Origin: an uncultured Saprospiraceae bacterium
GTDB lineage: Bacteria > Bacteroidota > Bacteroidia > Chitinophagales > Saprospiraceae
Direction: 5' to 3'
DNA length: 64,000 bases
NCBI GenBank assembly: GCA_943788055.1
Contig: CALSOU010000012.1
Location: forward strand, 1 to 64,000
In this document: piece after piece, positions 27,891 through 35,540 of the stretch
Layout of the letters: every line of letters starts with the position of its first letter
How positions within the stretch are numbered: position 1 is the first letter of the stretch
Made by a program: the position numbers and the translations under genes
The notes under the pieces: model-generated
Told to the model about the DNA's origin: nothing
What the model saw: only the letters and a program-made list of their open reading frames with translations
Databases searched by the model: none

Positions 27891-27920
27891 AAGCTCCTTG
27901 AAGTGCAAGGGGCTTTTTTA
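27891..27920 (+). terminator. Rightward intrinsic terminator
   Basis: AAGCTCCTTG, AAGTG, CAAGGGGCTT (one T-G wobble), then six T. Points rightward, so it does not belong to tdk, which runs leftward and ends here. Confidence 0.7.
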
Positions 27921-28514
27921 TTTCATAGTTGAATGAAAATCTAGGATGTTTCCCATTGCGAAGCATGTTCTACATCTTGGCTCATATTTGTCTTTTTCTC
28001 CTAGAACAACTGTCTCTTTTTCTATGCTTAATCTATATGAGTGTGTTGCTAGATTTCCACAATGTGGGCAGATTGCATGAACTTTGGTTATGTATTCAGC
28101 AACACTTAATAGATGTGGCATAGGCCCAAAAGGTTGTCCTCTAAAGTCCATATCGAGACCTGCAATTACCACCCTTGTTCCTCGCAGCGCCAATTGCTGA
28201 CAAACTGAAGGTAAATCCATGTCAAAAAACTGTGCTTCGTCCACTGCAACTACTTGGACTTCAGCAATGTGTTGGATAATCTCAGCACTCGACGAAACGG
28301 GAATGCTTTCGATCACATTTTCGTCATGTGAAACCACCATTTTTTCATCGTAGCGCACATCTTTTTTTGGTTTGAAGATAATTACCTTTTGATTTGCAAA
28401 CTGCGCACGCTTGACCCTTCTGATCAATTCTTCTGTTTTACCAGAAAACATGGATCCACAGATTACTTCAATCCAACCGCTACGTTGACCTCTAAATGTT
28501 GGTTCCAGGAACAT
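27918..28514 (-). CDS. tdk: Thymidine kinase
   Basis: Salvages thymidine to dTMP using ATP. 198 residues, type II TK1-like. P-loop [14 protein letters not shown], the DEAQFF motif, the lasso motif [16 protein letters not shown], and zinc ligands CPHCG and CRTCF. Start at 28514; a later ATG at GSMFSG is too far in. Monocistronic. Confidence 0.95.
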   Translation of the reverse strand: MFLEPTFRGQRSGWIEVICGSMFSGKTEELIRRVKRAQFANQKVIIFKPKKDVRYDEKMVVSHDENVIESIPVSSSAEIIQHIAEVQVVAVDEAQFFDMDLPSVCQQLALRGTRVVIAGLDMDFRGQPFGPMPHLLSVAEYITKVHAICPHCGNLATHSYRLSIEKETVVLGEKDKYEPRCRTCFAMGNILDFHSTMK

Positions 28515-28833
28515 AAACTATGCTATTTTTGAAATTATTAATCCAAAAAACAGAAGCAAATATTTGGCTAAAATCTTCAACTTGTGATATTAGTATGGCT
28601 TCTTATTTTTGAGATTTCAAAACTAAGGAATATTTATACATTCGGTCCTATATTACAAAGTTTTGAATTATCTGTTGAGATCTTTTTGCTTTAGTAGTAG
28701 GGCTCAAGAAACCATAGAGAACGTTGATTTACGCTAAGCTTTCAAATAAAATGAAGTTTCTCAGAAATTTCAATCTGTTTAAGTATGTTTTGGTATGCTT
28801 CTTGCGTTAGCATAAGGATAAAATACAACTATA
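28515..28833. other. Intergenic region between divergent tdk and the Lys/Glu-rich protein gene
   Basis: 319 bases, AT-rich, stops in all frames. Must hold both promoters, but I see no full -33/-7 pair and no hairpin of note. Confidence 0.4.
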
Positions 28834-29616
28834 ATGGATTACGGAAAAGCAAAAGTCATTTTAAAGAAATTAAGTACACTAATGGATTCTTTTGAATCAT
28901 TAGGCGAACCTATTTCAGAAATCGAAAGTGAAATGCTTCATAAATATGTTGATAAACTTAGCCAGTTGATTCCCTCAGAGGGAGAATTTGAAGACCCTGT
29001 AGAAAAGCATAAGGAAAAACCAGTTAAGCTAAAACTTGATGCACAGGTTTCAGTAGAAGAAAAGCAAGAGGCACAAGAGCCAAGTCCACCAGAAGAAGCT
29101 AAGCCTAAAACGAAGATAACTCAGAAAGAGAGTTCGAAGCAGAATGTTGAGACAGAAGAGCTTTGTAAGGATGTAAAAGAAGAGAAGGTTAAAGTGGAAG
29201 AGAAATTGGAGCCCGTCAAGGAAGCACAACCAAAAAAAGAAGTTGCTTCAGAAAAGGTCAAAAAGAAAAGGGTTTTAGTTGCGACTGAAGAAGACGATGA
29301 CTCAGAAGGAGATACGTCCGATTTATGGTCACCAGTTGAAATCAAGGAACTTAGTCATAAACTGAGTTTTTCACCCATCAAAAATATCTTTAAGGCCATC
29401 AGTATTAACGAGCGAATACTCTTGCAGAACGAACTGTTTGGCGGCGACTCAAAAGATTTTAAAGAGACCTTAGATCATCTTGAAAGTTTTAAAAATTTCG
29501 AAGATGCTGCTAACTACCTGAAAAGTGGTGTAGCTAAAGAACATAAGTGGGAGGATAGCAAGAAAATCAAGAAAGCAAATAATTTTATGAAAATTGTACA
29601 ACGAAGGTTCTTATAA
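28834..29616 (+). CDS. Conserved-looking Lys/Glu-rich protein of unknown function
   Basis: 260 residues, no signal peptide, cytoplasmic. An N-terminal helical segment (about 1-45) is followed by a long charged low-complexity stretch (about 50-150, Lys/Glu/Pro rich) and a compact C-terminal domain (about 165-260; IKELSHKLSFSPIKNIFKAISINERILLQNELFGGD, then an FEDAANYL motif). The C-terminal domain resembles proteins seen as uncharacterised in Bacteroidota; the family is not named here. The rhomboid gene follows by 15 bases on the same strand, so the pair is probably cotranscribed. Confidence 0.75.
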   Translation: MDYGKAKVILKKLSTLMDSFESLGEPISEIESEMLHKYVDKLSQLIPSEGEFEDPVEKHKEKPVKLKLDAQVSVEEKQEAQEPSPPEEAKPKTKITQKESSKQNVETEELCKDVKEEKVKVEEKLEPVKEAQPKKEVASEKVKKKRVLVATEEDDDSEGDTSDLWSPVEIKELSHKLSFSPIKNIFKAISINERILLQNELFGGDSKDFKETLDHLESFKNFEDAANYLKSGVAKEHKWEDSKKIKKANNFMKIVQRRFL

Positions 29617-29631
29617 TTAGTTAGATGTATT

Positions 29632-30348
29632 ATGAATTATAATCCAACAACGAGATCTATACTTAAAGCATTCAAAGTGCCTTTGCTCATAGTATTGTCA
29701 TTGTGGATTATACATGCCTTCGTAACGGTTTTCGATGTAAATGTTGCGATGTACGCCTTGGCTCCGAGGAGGTCCTATGGATTATGGGGCATTTTGACTT
29801 CACCATTGCTTCATAGTGACTGGGGACATTTGTTTAACAATTCATTTCCCATATTAGTCACTGCGTCAATGATGTATTTTTTCTATAGAAAGTCTGCTGT
29901 ACCAGCGATAACAATAATATATCTTCTGACAGGATTAGCCGTTTGGGTTTTTGGACACAGTGGTTTTCATATTGGAGCAAGTGGGGTAGCCTACGGCATG
30001 GTTTCCTTTATTTTTTGGTCTGGAATATTTCGTAGGAACATCGAATCCATCATTCTAGCTTTAATTGTTGTAATGCTTTATAGCGGAATGATAGCTGGAG
30101 TTTTTCCAGATGAACCAGGTATCAGTTGGGAATCGCATTTATTTGGAGCAATTACGGGACTATTAACAGCAATTATGTTCAGTGGAGTTGATGTGCCAGA
30201 GAAAAAGTCACCAGATTACGGACCTGAGAAAGATCAGTCATTTTTCGCTCCAGACATCTTTGAAAAAACTAAACTTCAACGTAGACAAGAGCAAATCGAA
30301 GCAATGCGAAGAAGCCAACTTGATGGAGATCAGTTTGGGAATCAATAA
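29632..30348 (+). CDS. Rhomboid-family intramembrane serine protease
   Basis: 238 residues with about six membrane segments. The active Ser is in HIGASGVAYGMVSF (GxSG) and the His is in SWESHLFGAITG on a later helix, the canonical rhomboid dyad. The L1 motif is reduced to APRRSYGLWGIL. The hydrophilic C-terminus is cytoplasmic. Substrates unknown; the partner upstream gene may be one, which is only inference. Confidence 0.88.
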   Translation: MNYNPTTRSILKAFKVPLLIVLSLWIIHAFVTVFDVNVAMYALAPRRSYGLWGILTSPLLHSDWGHLFNNSFPILVTASMMYFFYRKSAVPAITIIYLLTGLAVWVFGHSGFHIGASGVAYGMVSFIFWSGIFRRNIESIILALIVVMLYSGMIAGVFPDEPGISWESHLFGAITGLLTAIMFSGVDVPEKKSPDYGPEKDQSFFAPDIFEKTKLQRRQEQIEAMRRSQLDGDQFGNQ

Positions 30349-30355
30349 TTCGACT

Positions 30356-31180
30356 CTATTTTGTGCCTTTGAGTTTACGATATTCTTCTACAGCTGTTCG
30401 TACGTGACCGAATTCTTCTAGTAGTTCTGCTGCATGATCGAAACTGCAGTTAGTTTCAGAAATGATCATTTGAATACCCCTTGCAATTAGTTTATCGTTA
30501 CTAAGTTGCATGTCTACCATTTTATTACCTTTCACTCGACCAATCAATATCATGACTGAGGTTGTGATCATATTAAGAATCATTTTCTGTGCCGTTCCAG
30601 ATTTCATTCGAGTTGATCCTGTAACGTATTCTGGACCTACTTCTGCAAGGATAGGGTAGTCTGCGTAATCAAAAATAGGTGCATCTGGGTTACAAGCTAT
30701 TGCTCCTGTCTTTATTCCCATTGCTTGACAATCTCGTAAACCTCCTATAACATAGGGCGTAGTTCCACTTGCCGCTATTCCAACAACAATATCATTCTTA
30801 TTAATATCATATTTTTGAAGGTCAAGGATGGCTTGGTTTGTGTCATCTTCAGCATTTTCAACAGCTTTTCTGATTGCTGTATCTCCACCTGCTATAATAC
30901 CGATTACTACATTGTGGTCAACTCCAAATGTTGGAGGACATTCGCTTGCATCTAGAATTCCAAGTCGGCCACTTGTACCTGCTCCAATATAGAACAATCG
31001 TCCTCCGCGTGATATTTGCTCATAGAGTTGATCAACCAAATCCTTGATAGCGGGAATAGCTAATTTCACTGCTGATGCAACTTTCTGGTCTTCCGCGTTG
31101 ATTTCTTCTAGTAATTCAAGACTAGATTTTAGCTCAAGATCATTGTAATTCGATGACTGTTCTGTTGTTTTGTGAATCAT
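30356..31180 (-). CDS. murQ: N-acetylmuramic acid 6-phosphate etherase
   Basis: Cleaves the lactyl ether of MurNAc-6-P to GlcNAc-6-P and lactate in peptidoglycan recycling. 274 residues. SIS-domain motifs: FYIGAGTSGRLGILDASECPPTFG, AASGTTPYVIGGL, and GSTRMKSGTAQKMILNMITT. It lies 8 bases after the sodium:solute symporter on the same strand, so the transporter may bring in MurNAc or a recycling product. Confidence 0.95.
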   Translation of the reverse strand: MIHKTTEQSSNYNDLELKSSLELLEEINAEDQKVASAVKLAIPAIKDLVDQLYEQISRGGRLFYIGAGTSGRLGILDASECPPTFGVDHNVVIGIIAGGDTAIRKAVENAEDDTNQAILDLQKYDINKNDIVVGIAASGTTPYVIGGLRDCQAMGIKTGAIACNPDAPIFDYADYPILAEVGPEYVTGSTRMKSGTAQKMILNMITTSVMILIGRVKGNKMVDMQLSNDKLIARGIQMIISETNCSFDHAAELLEEFGHVRTAVEEYRKLKGTK

Positions 31181-31188
31181 GCAGTTTG

Positions 31189-32698
31189 TTATTTGTTCGG
31201 ACTAGAAATAGCAAAAAGGCCTATGAACATGAGAAGTCCATTGACAGCCAATGTTGTAAATCCAAAAGTAAATCCTCCAAACCACTCTTTACTATTAACA
31301 TCTAGTTGATAAGTAATCAAAATTGCAAGTAGAGCAACCACTAAAGCTAAAGAATCTTTGAGATTCAGATCGCCTATTTTCCATTCTTTTAGCTGGCGTT
31401 TTGTGAGCATTCCAAATGCAAAAAGTCCCATTAGTGGACCGTAGGTATAGCTTGCTGCCTTGAACAGATTGTTAACAATAGCATCATTATTTAAGCTTTT
31501 CACTATCAAGATTACGAACAGAAGAAGTATGGAGAAAGCTATATGAACGTAAATTCGCGTTCTTTTCTTTTTAGATTCAGTCCATTGATTTTTATCATAG
31601 CCCAAGAAATCGATACAGAAGGATGTTGTTAATGAAGTAAGGGCGGAATCAGCACTAGAATATGCTGCCGCAATCAATCCTAAGACAAAAAGTACACCAA
31701 CGTATGCAGGAAGCTGAGTCAATGCAATGGTCGGATAGAGCTGATCGGTTCTCGTAGGAATTTCTAAACCGCTTTTGGACGCGTATAGATACAAGAGTGC
31801 TCCTAATATCAGAAATAACAGGTTTGCGAATACCAAAATGATGGAAAAGACTTTGATGTTCTTTTGGGCTGAAGCCAATGAATTACATGTCAAGTTCTTT
31901 TGCATCATATCCTGGTCCAATCCAGTCATTGCAGTAGCAATGAGTGCACCACTTACAAACTGTTTAAAGAAATTGTTTGGGTCATTCCATCCACCCTCGA
32001 AAAAGAACACTTTAGTATAGCCGAGTGACTTGATTTCAGTCCACATTTCTGTTAAATTCAGGTCCAGACTTTTTGTTATAGCTAATACTGTAAATATAAC
32101 AGCAAGTATCATCGTGACTGTCTGAATGGTATCAGTCCAAACAATAGTCTTGATTCCTCCCTGGAAAGTGTATGCCCAAATCAACAATATTGTTATCGTA
32201 ACAGTTACAAAAAATGGTACATGGTAGTAATCCATTACAAACTTCTGAAAGACGATGGCCACCAAAAAGAGACGCATAGATGCACCTACAACTCTACTCA
32301 AGATGAAGAATCCAGCAGCTGTTTTATGTGACATGAATCCAAGACGCTCACCTAGATATGCATAAATCGATGTAAGTTTCCAACGGTAATAAAGAGGCAG
32401 GAGAACATAGGCAATTACTGCGTATCCAACCAAATAGCCAAATACCATTTGCATATACGAAAATGCCTGATTGCCACCGCTTGCTCCGACAAGCCCTGGA
32501 ATTGAGATAAATGTAACTCCTGAAAGGGAAGCTCCTATCATACCTATGGCAACCAAAAGCCATGGAGAGCTGTTATTAGCTTTGAAAAACGTTTCATTTG
32601 TTGCTCCTCGTGAACTGAGGTATGAAACAACAGTCAAAAAACTGAAGTAACATATCACAACAATCATTATTATGGTCGGGGGAAACGAGTTCAGGCAT
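31189..32698 (-). CDS. Sodium:solute symporter (SSS family), start frameshifted
   Basis: From the ATG at 32667 the frame is 492 residues with about 13 membrane helices and the SSS motifs MIGASLSGVTFISIPG and AAAYSSADSALTSLT. But the first helix is truncated. An ATG at 32698 followed by a run of five C (five G at 32678-32682 on the plus strand) gives a good N-terminus MPELVSPTIIMIVVICYFSFL if the run is read as four. I extend to 32698 on that basis. It is in one operon with murQ, suggesting uptake of MurNAc or anhydro-MurNAc, though substrates of this family are hard to predict. Confidence 0.85.
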
Positions 32699-32769
32699 AT
32701 CTTAAAGTTAATTATATGGAATTTTGGTCAAAAAAAACGTTCTAAGATTTAGCAGAATCTTGGTTTTTG

Positions 32770-32777
32770 TATCTTTG
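32770..32777 (+). promoter_or_regulatory. -7 element for the 32799 gene
   Basis: TATCTTTG, a perfect TAnnTTTG, 21 bases before the ATG. A weak ATTT lies 19 bases upstream in place of TTTG. Confidence 0.5.
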
Positions 32778-32798
32778 AACAGAAGGTGAAGTAAATAC

Positions 32799-33599
32799 AT
32801 GAAAAAGAAATATACTACATATATACAGATTCTTTTATGTATTCTAGTCATGAGGGTAGGTCATGCCCAAAAAACGATCCAACCAAAAGGGCCAGAATAC
32901 GAGTATAAAGGCATCGTCTACAATTCCGAAAGAGTATACCAGCTTGTCGCTCACACAAATGGATTAACCGCTGCTATTGACTTTGGAAAACTGCGTACTT
33001 ACTACAAAACAAGATTCTATCATTTTTCAGTAGGTTATTTGACGCATCCACTTGAAGACAGGGAAAATAAAAACTCTAGTTTTGAAGGCTTAGGTTCATC
33101 AAATCCCTTTAAGTATGGTAAGCAGAATTATATGTACTTACTTCGAGGAGGTGTCGGAGTAAAACGATATAAATCGGAAAAAGCAAAACGGAGAGGGATT
33201 GCAGTAGGCTGGTCTTATCAAGCTGGTCCAGCTGTAGCAATTTTAAGACCAGTAAGAAATATATATTTGGTCGATCTTAATGAAACGGGTATCAAAAGTC
33301 CAGTAGAATTATCTTATGATGAAGATCCCGAGACCTTCATGGACTACGATGCCTTATTTGGTAGATCATCTTCACTCGATAGTTGGGCGCAATTAGGCTT
33401 GCGACCTGGTATACAAGCAAAGTGTGCCGTTCATTTTTCCATGGGTGCATTTGATGAGTATGTTAGAGCACTTGAAGTTGGGATAATGGCTGACTATTTT
33501 GGTTTTAAAATCCCATTAATTGTCGAAAACGAATTTCACAGCAACGATGCTTTATTTCTAAACCTATTTGTAGCTGTTCAATTCGGATCAAGAAAGTAA
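32799..33599 (+). CDS. Secreted or outer-membrane beta-rich protein, unknown
   Basis: 266 residues. Signal peptide (IQILLCILVMRVGHAQ), then a beta-rich mature part with alternating aromatic/Gly segments (FYHFSVGYLTHP, YLLRGGVGVKRYKSEK, GIAVGWSYQAGPAVAIL, LEVGIMADYFGFKIPLIVEN, ALFLNLFVAVQFGSRK). This suggests an outer-membrane barrel. Conserved-looking but function unknown. Upstream of lipA, with a separate promoter. Confidence 0.7.
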   Translation: MKKKYTTYIQILLCILVMRVGHAQKTIQPKGPEYEYKGIVYNSERVYQLVAHTNGLTAAIDFGKLRTYYKTRFYHFSVGYLTHPLEDRENKNSSFEGLGSSNPFKYGKQNYMYLLRGGVGVKRYKSEKAKRRGIAVGWSYQAGPAVAILRPVRNIYLVDLNETGIKSPVELSYDEDPETFMDYDALFGRSSSLDSWAQLGLRPGIQAKCAVHFSMGAFDEYVRALEVGIMADYFGFKIPLIVENEFHSNDALFLNLFVAVQFGSRK

Positions 33600-33765
33600 C
33601 AATCCATTTACTGGATGAAATGAGTATCGAAGTCTAAAATCAGTTGTTTTGAAATGTCTAAATATCAATCCCTTAATCAGGCAACTTTTTAGTTGTTTTT
33701 CTGGTTTACTTTAGCACAGAATTACAATCCACAATAGGAATTCTAAAGAGTAAAAGGGTATTTAC

Positions 33766-33773
33766 TACTTTTG
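33766..33773 (+). promoter_or_regulatory. lipA -7 element
   Basis: TACTTTTG fits TAnnTTTG; lipA begins 28 bases later. The -33 half is not clear. Confidence 0.45.
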
Positions 33774-33800
33774 TGTTAAATTCATTAAAAATCTTAAGTC

Positions 33801-34673
33801 TTGATCGATTTACCTGTAGTTGTCAAAAGTGAAGAGCGTACAAAGAAACCAGATTGGTTGCGTGTTAAATTACCGACTGGTCCAAAGTATAAACATGTGC
33901 GTCAGCTTGTTGATCAATATGAATTGAATACCATTTGTCAATCTGGTAATTGCCCAAATATGGGAGAATGTTGGGGGGCTGGAACTGCGACCTTTATGAT
34001 CTTGGGAGATGTTTGCACAAGGTCTTGCTCTTTTTGTGCAGTGAAAACTGGACGTCCACCAGAATACGATGAAGATGAACCTAGAAGGGTTGCTGAAGCA
34101 ATTCAATTAATGGAAGTTAAGCATGCTGTACTAACATCAGTGAATAGAGATGAGCTTAAGGATCGAGGAGCAGAGATCTGGTATCAAACGGTGGTTGCAG
34201 TTAAGGAAGAATCTCCTACCACAACAATCGAAACATTAATTCCCGATGTACGTGCCAACTGGGAGGCCTTAGAAAGAATGATTAGTGGAGGCCAAGAAGT
34301 TGTTTCTCACAATATTGAGACAGTTAGAGATCTGTATCGTAAGGTAAGACCTCAAGCGAAATATGATCGCTCTCTTGAGCAACTACAAAGAATTAAGGAC
34401 TTTGGCAAAAGGACGAAGACTGGTTTTATGGTTGGACTGGGAGAGACTGATGAGCAGGTGCTACAAACTATGCGAGATCTAAAAGAGTACGGCGTAGATG
34501 TTGTTACAATTGGTCAATACTTACAGCCGACGAAAAATCACTTAAAAGTTGAAAAGTTCGTTCATCCTGATACATTTGCTTTCTACAAAGAGGAAGGCGA
34601 AAAAATGGGTTTCAGTTTTGTGGAAAGTGGTCCTTTAGTAAGATCAAGCTATCACGCTGAAAGACACTTGTAA
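33801..34673 (+). CDS. lipA: Lipoyl synthase
   Basis: Radical-SAM enzyme that inserts two sulfurs into protein-bound octanoate. 290 residues. Auxiliary cluster Cys in [12 protein letters not shown], radical-SAM cluster CTRSCSFC, and the terminal RSSYHAE motif whose Ser ligates the auxiliary cluster. The start is a TTG at 33801: an in-frame TAA lies immediately upstream and the next Met is far inside the fold, while [25 protein letters not shown] matches normal LipA N-termini. So TTG is used or an ATG has mutated. Confidence 0.95.
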   Translation: MIDLPVVVKSEERTKKPDWLRVKLPTGPKYKHVRQLVDQYELNTICQSGNCPNMGECWGAGTATFMILGDVCTRSCSFCAVKTGRPPEYDEDEPRRVAEAIQLMEVKHAVLTSVNRDELKDRGAEIWYQTVVAVKEESPTTTIETLIPDVRANWEALERMISGGQEVVSHNIETVRDLYRKVRPQAKYDRSLEQLQRIKDFGKRTKTGFMVGLGETDEQVLQTMRDLKEYGVDVVTIGQYLQPTKNHLKVEKFVHPDTFAFYKEEGEKMGFSFVESGPLVRSSYHAERHL

Positions 34674-34780
34674 TTTCTTAATCCTTCCTTATTCTTTTAG
34701 CTTAATCATTCGTTCAGATCGCCTTTTCTTAAAGTTTATGTTTTAAAGTCTTCTTTAGCGTAAAAACTAGGCGCTAAGAG

Positions 34781-35281
34781 CTAGTCGCTCTGATGTGACA
34801 TTTGCGCTTTATTTTCCTGCTTTCTTTTTCTGGCAGATTTGAAGAATTTAGGATGGATGACAAGCAGTCCAAAAGACTCTGCGTCTTCTTTTCCCTGCGT
34901 GGAATGATGAGCGCCGTGCGCTCTTAAAATTGCGCGGCTATATTTGCTGTCAAGTTGCTTAAACCATTTAAATCTGCGATGAATATAAACATCATGAATT
35001 AAAAAATAGGTAAGTCCATACAACGAAATTCCAACACCAACATAAAAAAGGAATCCATACTCTGGATACATCGAACCCACAATGTAGCAAATTGCAGAAG
35101 GAATAGCATAAACTAAGAAGAAACGGTCATTTCGCTCGAAAAACTTGTCATGTGGTTCGTGATGATCTTCATGCCAGTGCCACAAAAAACCGTGCATTAC
35201 ATATTTGTGGGTAAACCATGCCATGAATTCCATAGCAGTGTAAGCGGCAAGAACAATCAAAAAGTTTATAATCCAATGCAT
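34781..35281 (-). CDS. crtZ: Carotenoid (beta-ring) hydroxylase, CrtZ-like
   Basis: 166 residues, fatty-acid-hydroxylase/sterol-desaturase fold. The di-iron His clusters are complete: HKYVMH, HEDHHEPH, HDVYIHRRF and HGAHHST. About four membrane helices. The short size and HxxxxH / HxxHH spacing match non-heme beta-carotene 3-hydroxylases that make zeaxanthin. No other carotenoid gene is adjacent. Confidence 0.85.
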   Translation of the reverse strand: MHWIINFLIVLAAYTAMEFMAWFTHKYVMHGFLWHWHEDHHEPHDKFFERNDRFFLVYAIPSAICYIVGSMYPEYGFLFYVGVGISLYGLTYFLIHDVYIHRRFKWFKQLDSKYSRAILRAHGAHHSTQGKEDAESFGLLVIHPKFFKSARKRKQENKAQMSHQSD

Positions 35282-35451
35282 CTTGTTAATTCAATTTTAC
35301 CTGTAAAATTAACAAACATCTTTAAATAAAGTTGAGTATCGAATGATTCTTAAAATTCAATCTTAAGTCTAGCCATATGACTTCTAATGCGTTATGAAAA
35401 AGCAGTAAGGTAATTAATTTATATTACATTATAATTTAATATGTAATTTAC

Positions 35452-35459
35452 TATCTTTG
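35452..35459 (+). promoter_or_regulatory. -7 element for the sensor kinase gene
   Basis: TATCTTTG, perfect TAnnTTTG, about 80 bases before the chosen start codon. The element sits at the TTG codon of the longest frame, so that longer frame cannot be the real start. Confidence 0.5.
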
Positions 35460-35540
35460 TTGCGGATAGTAAATATATCCAGTAAAACTACGACTAAGGA
35501 TCTATTCTGTCATTTTGAGAGTTCGACTTCTCAAAACAGA

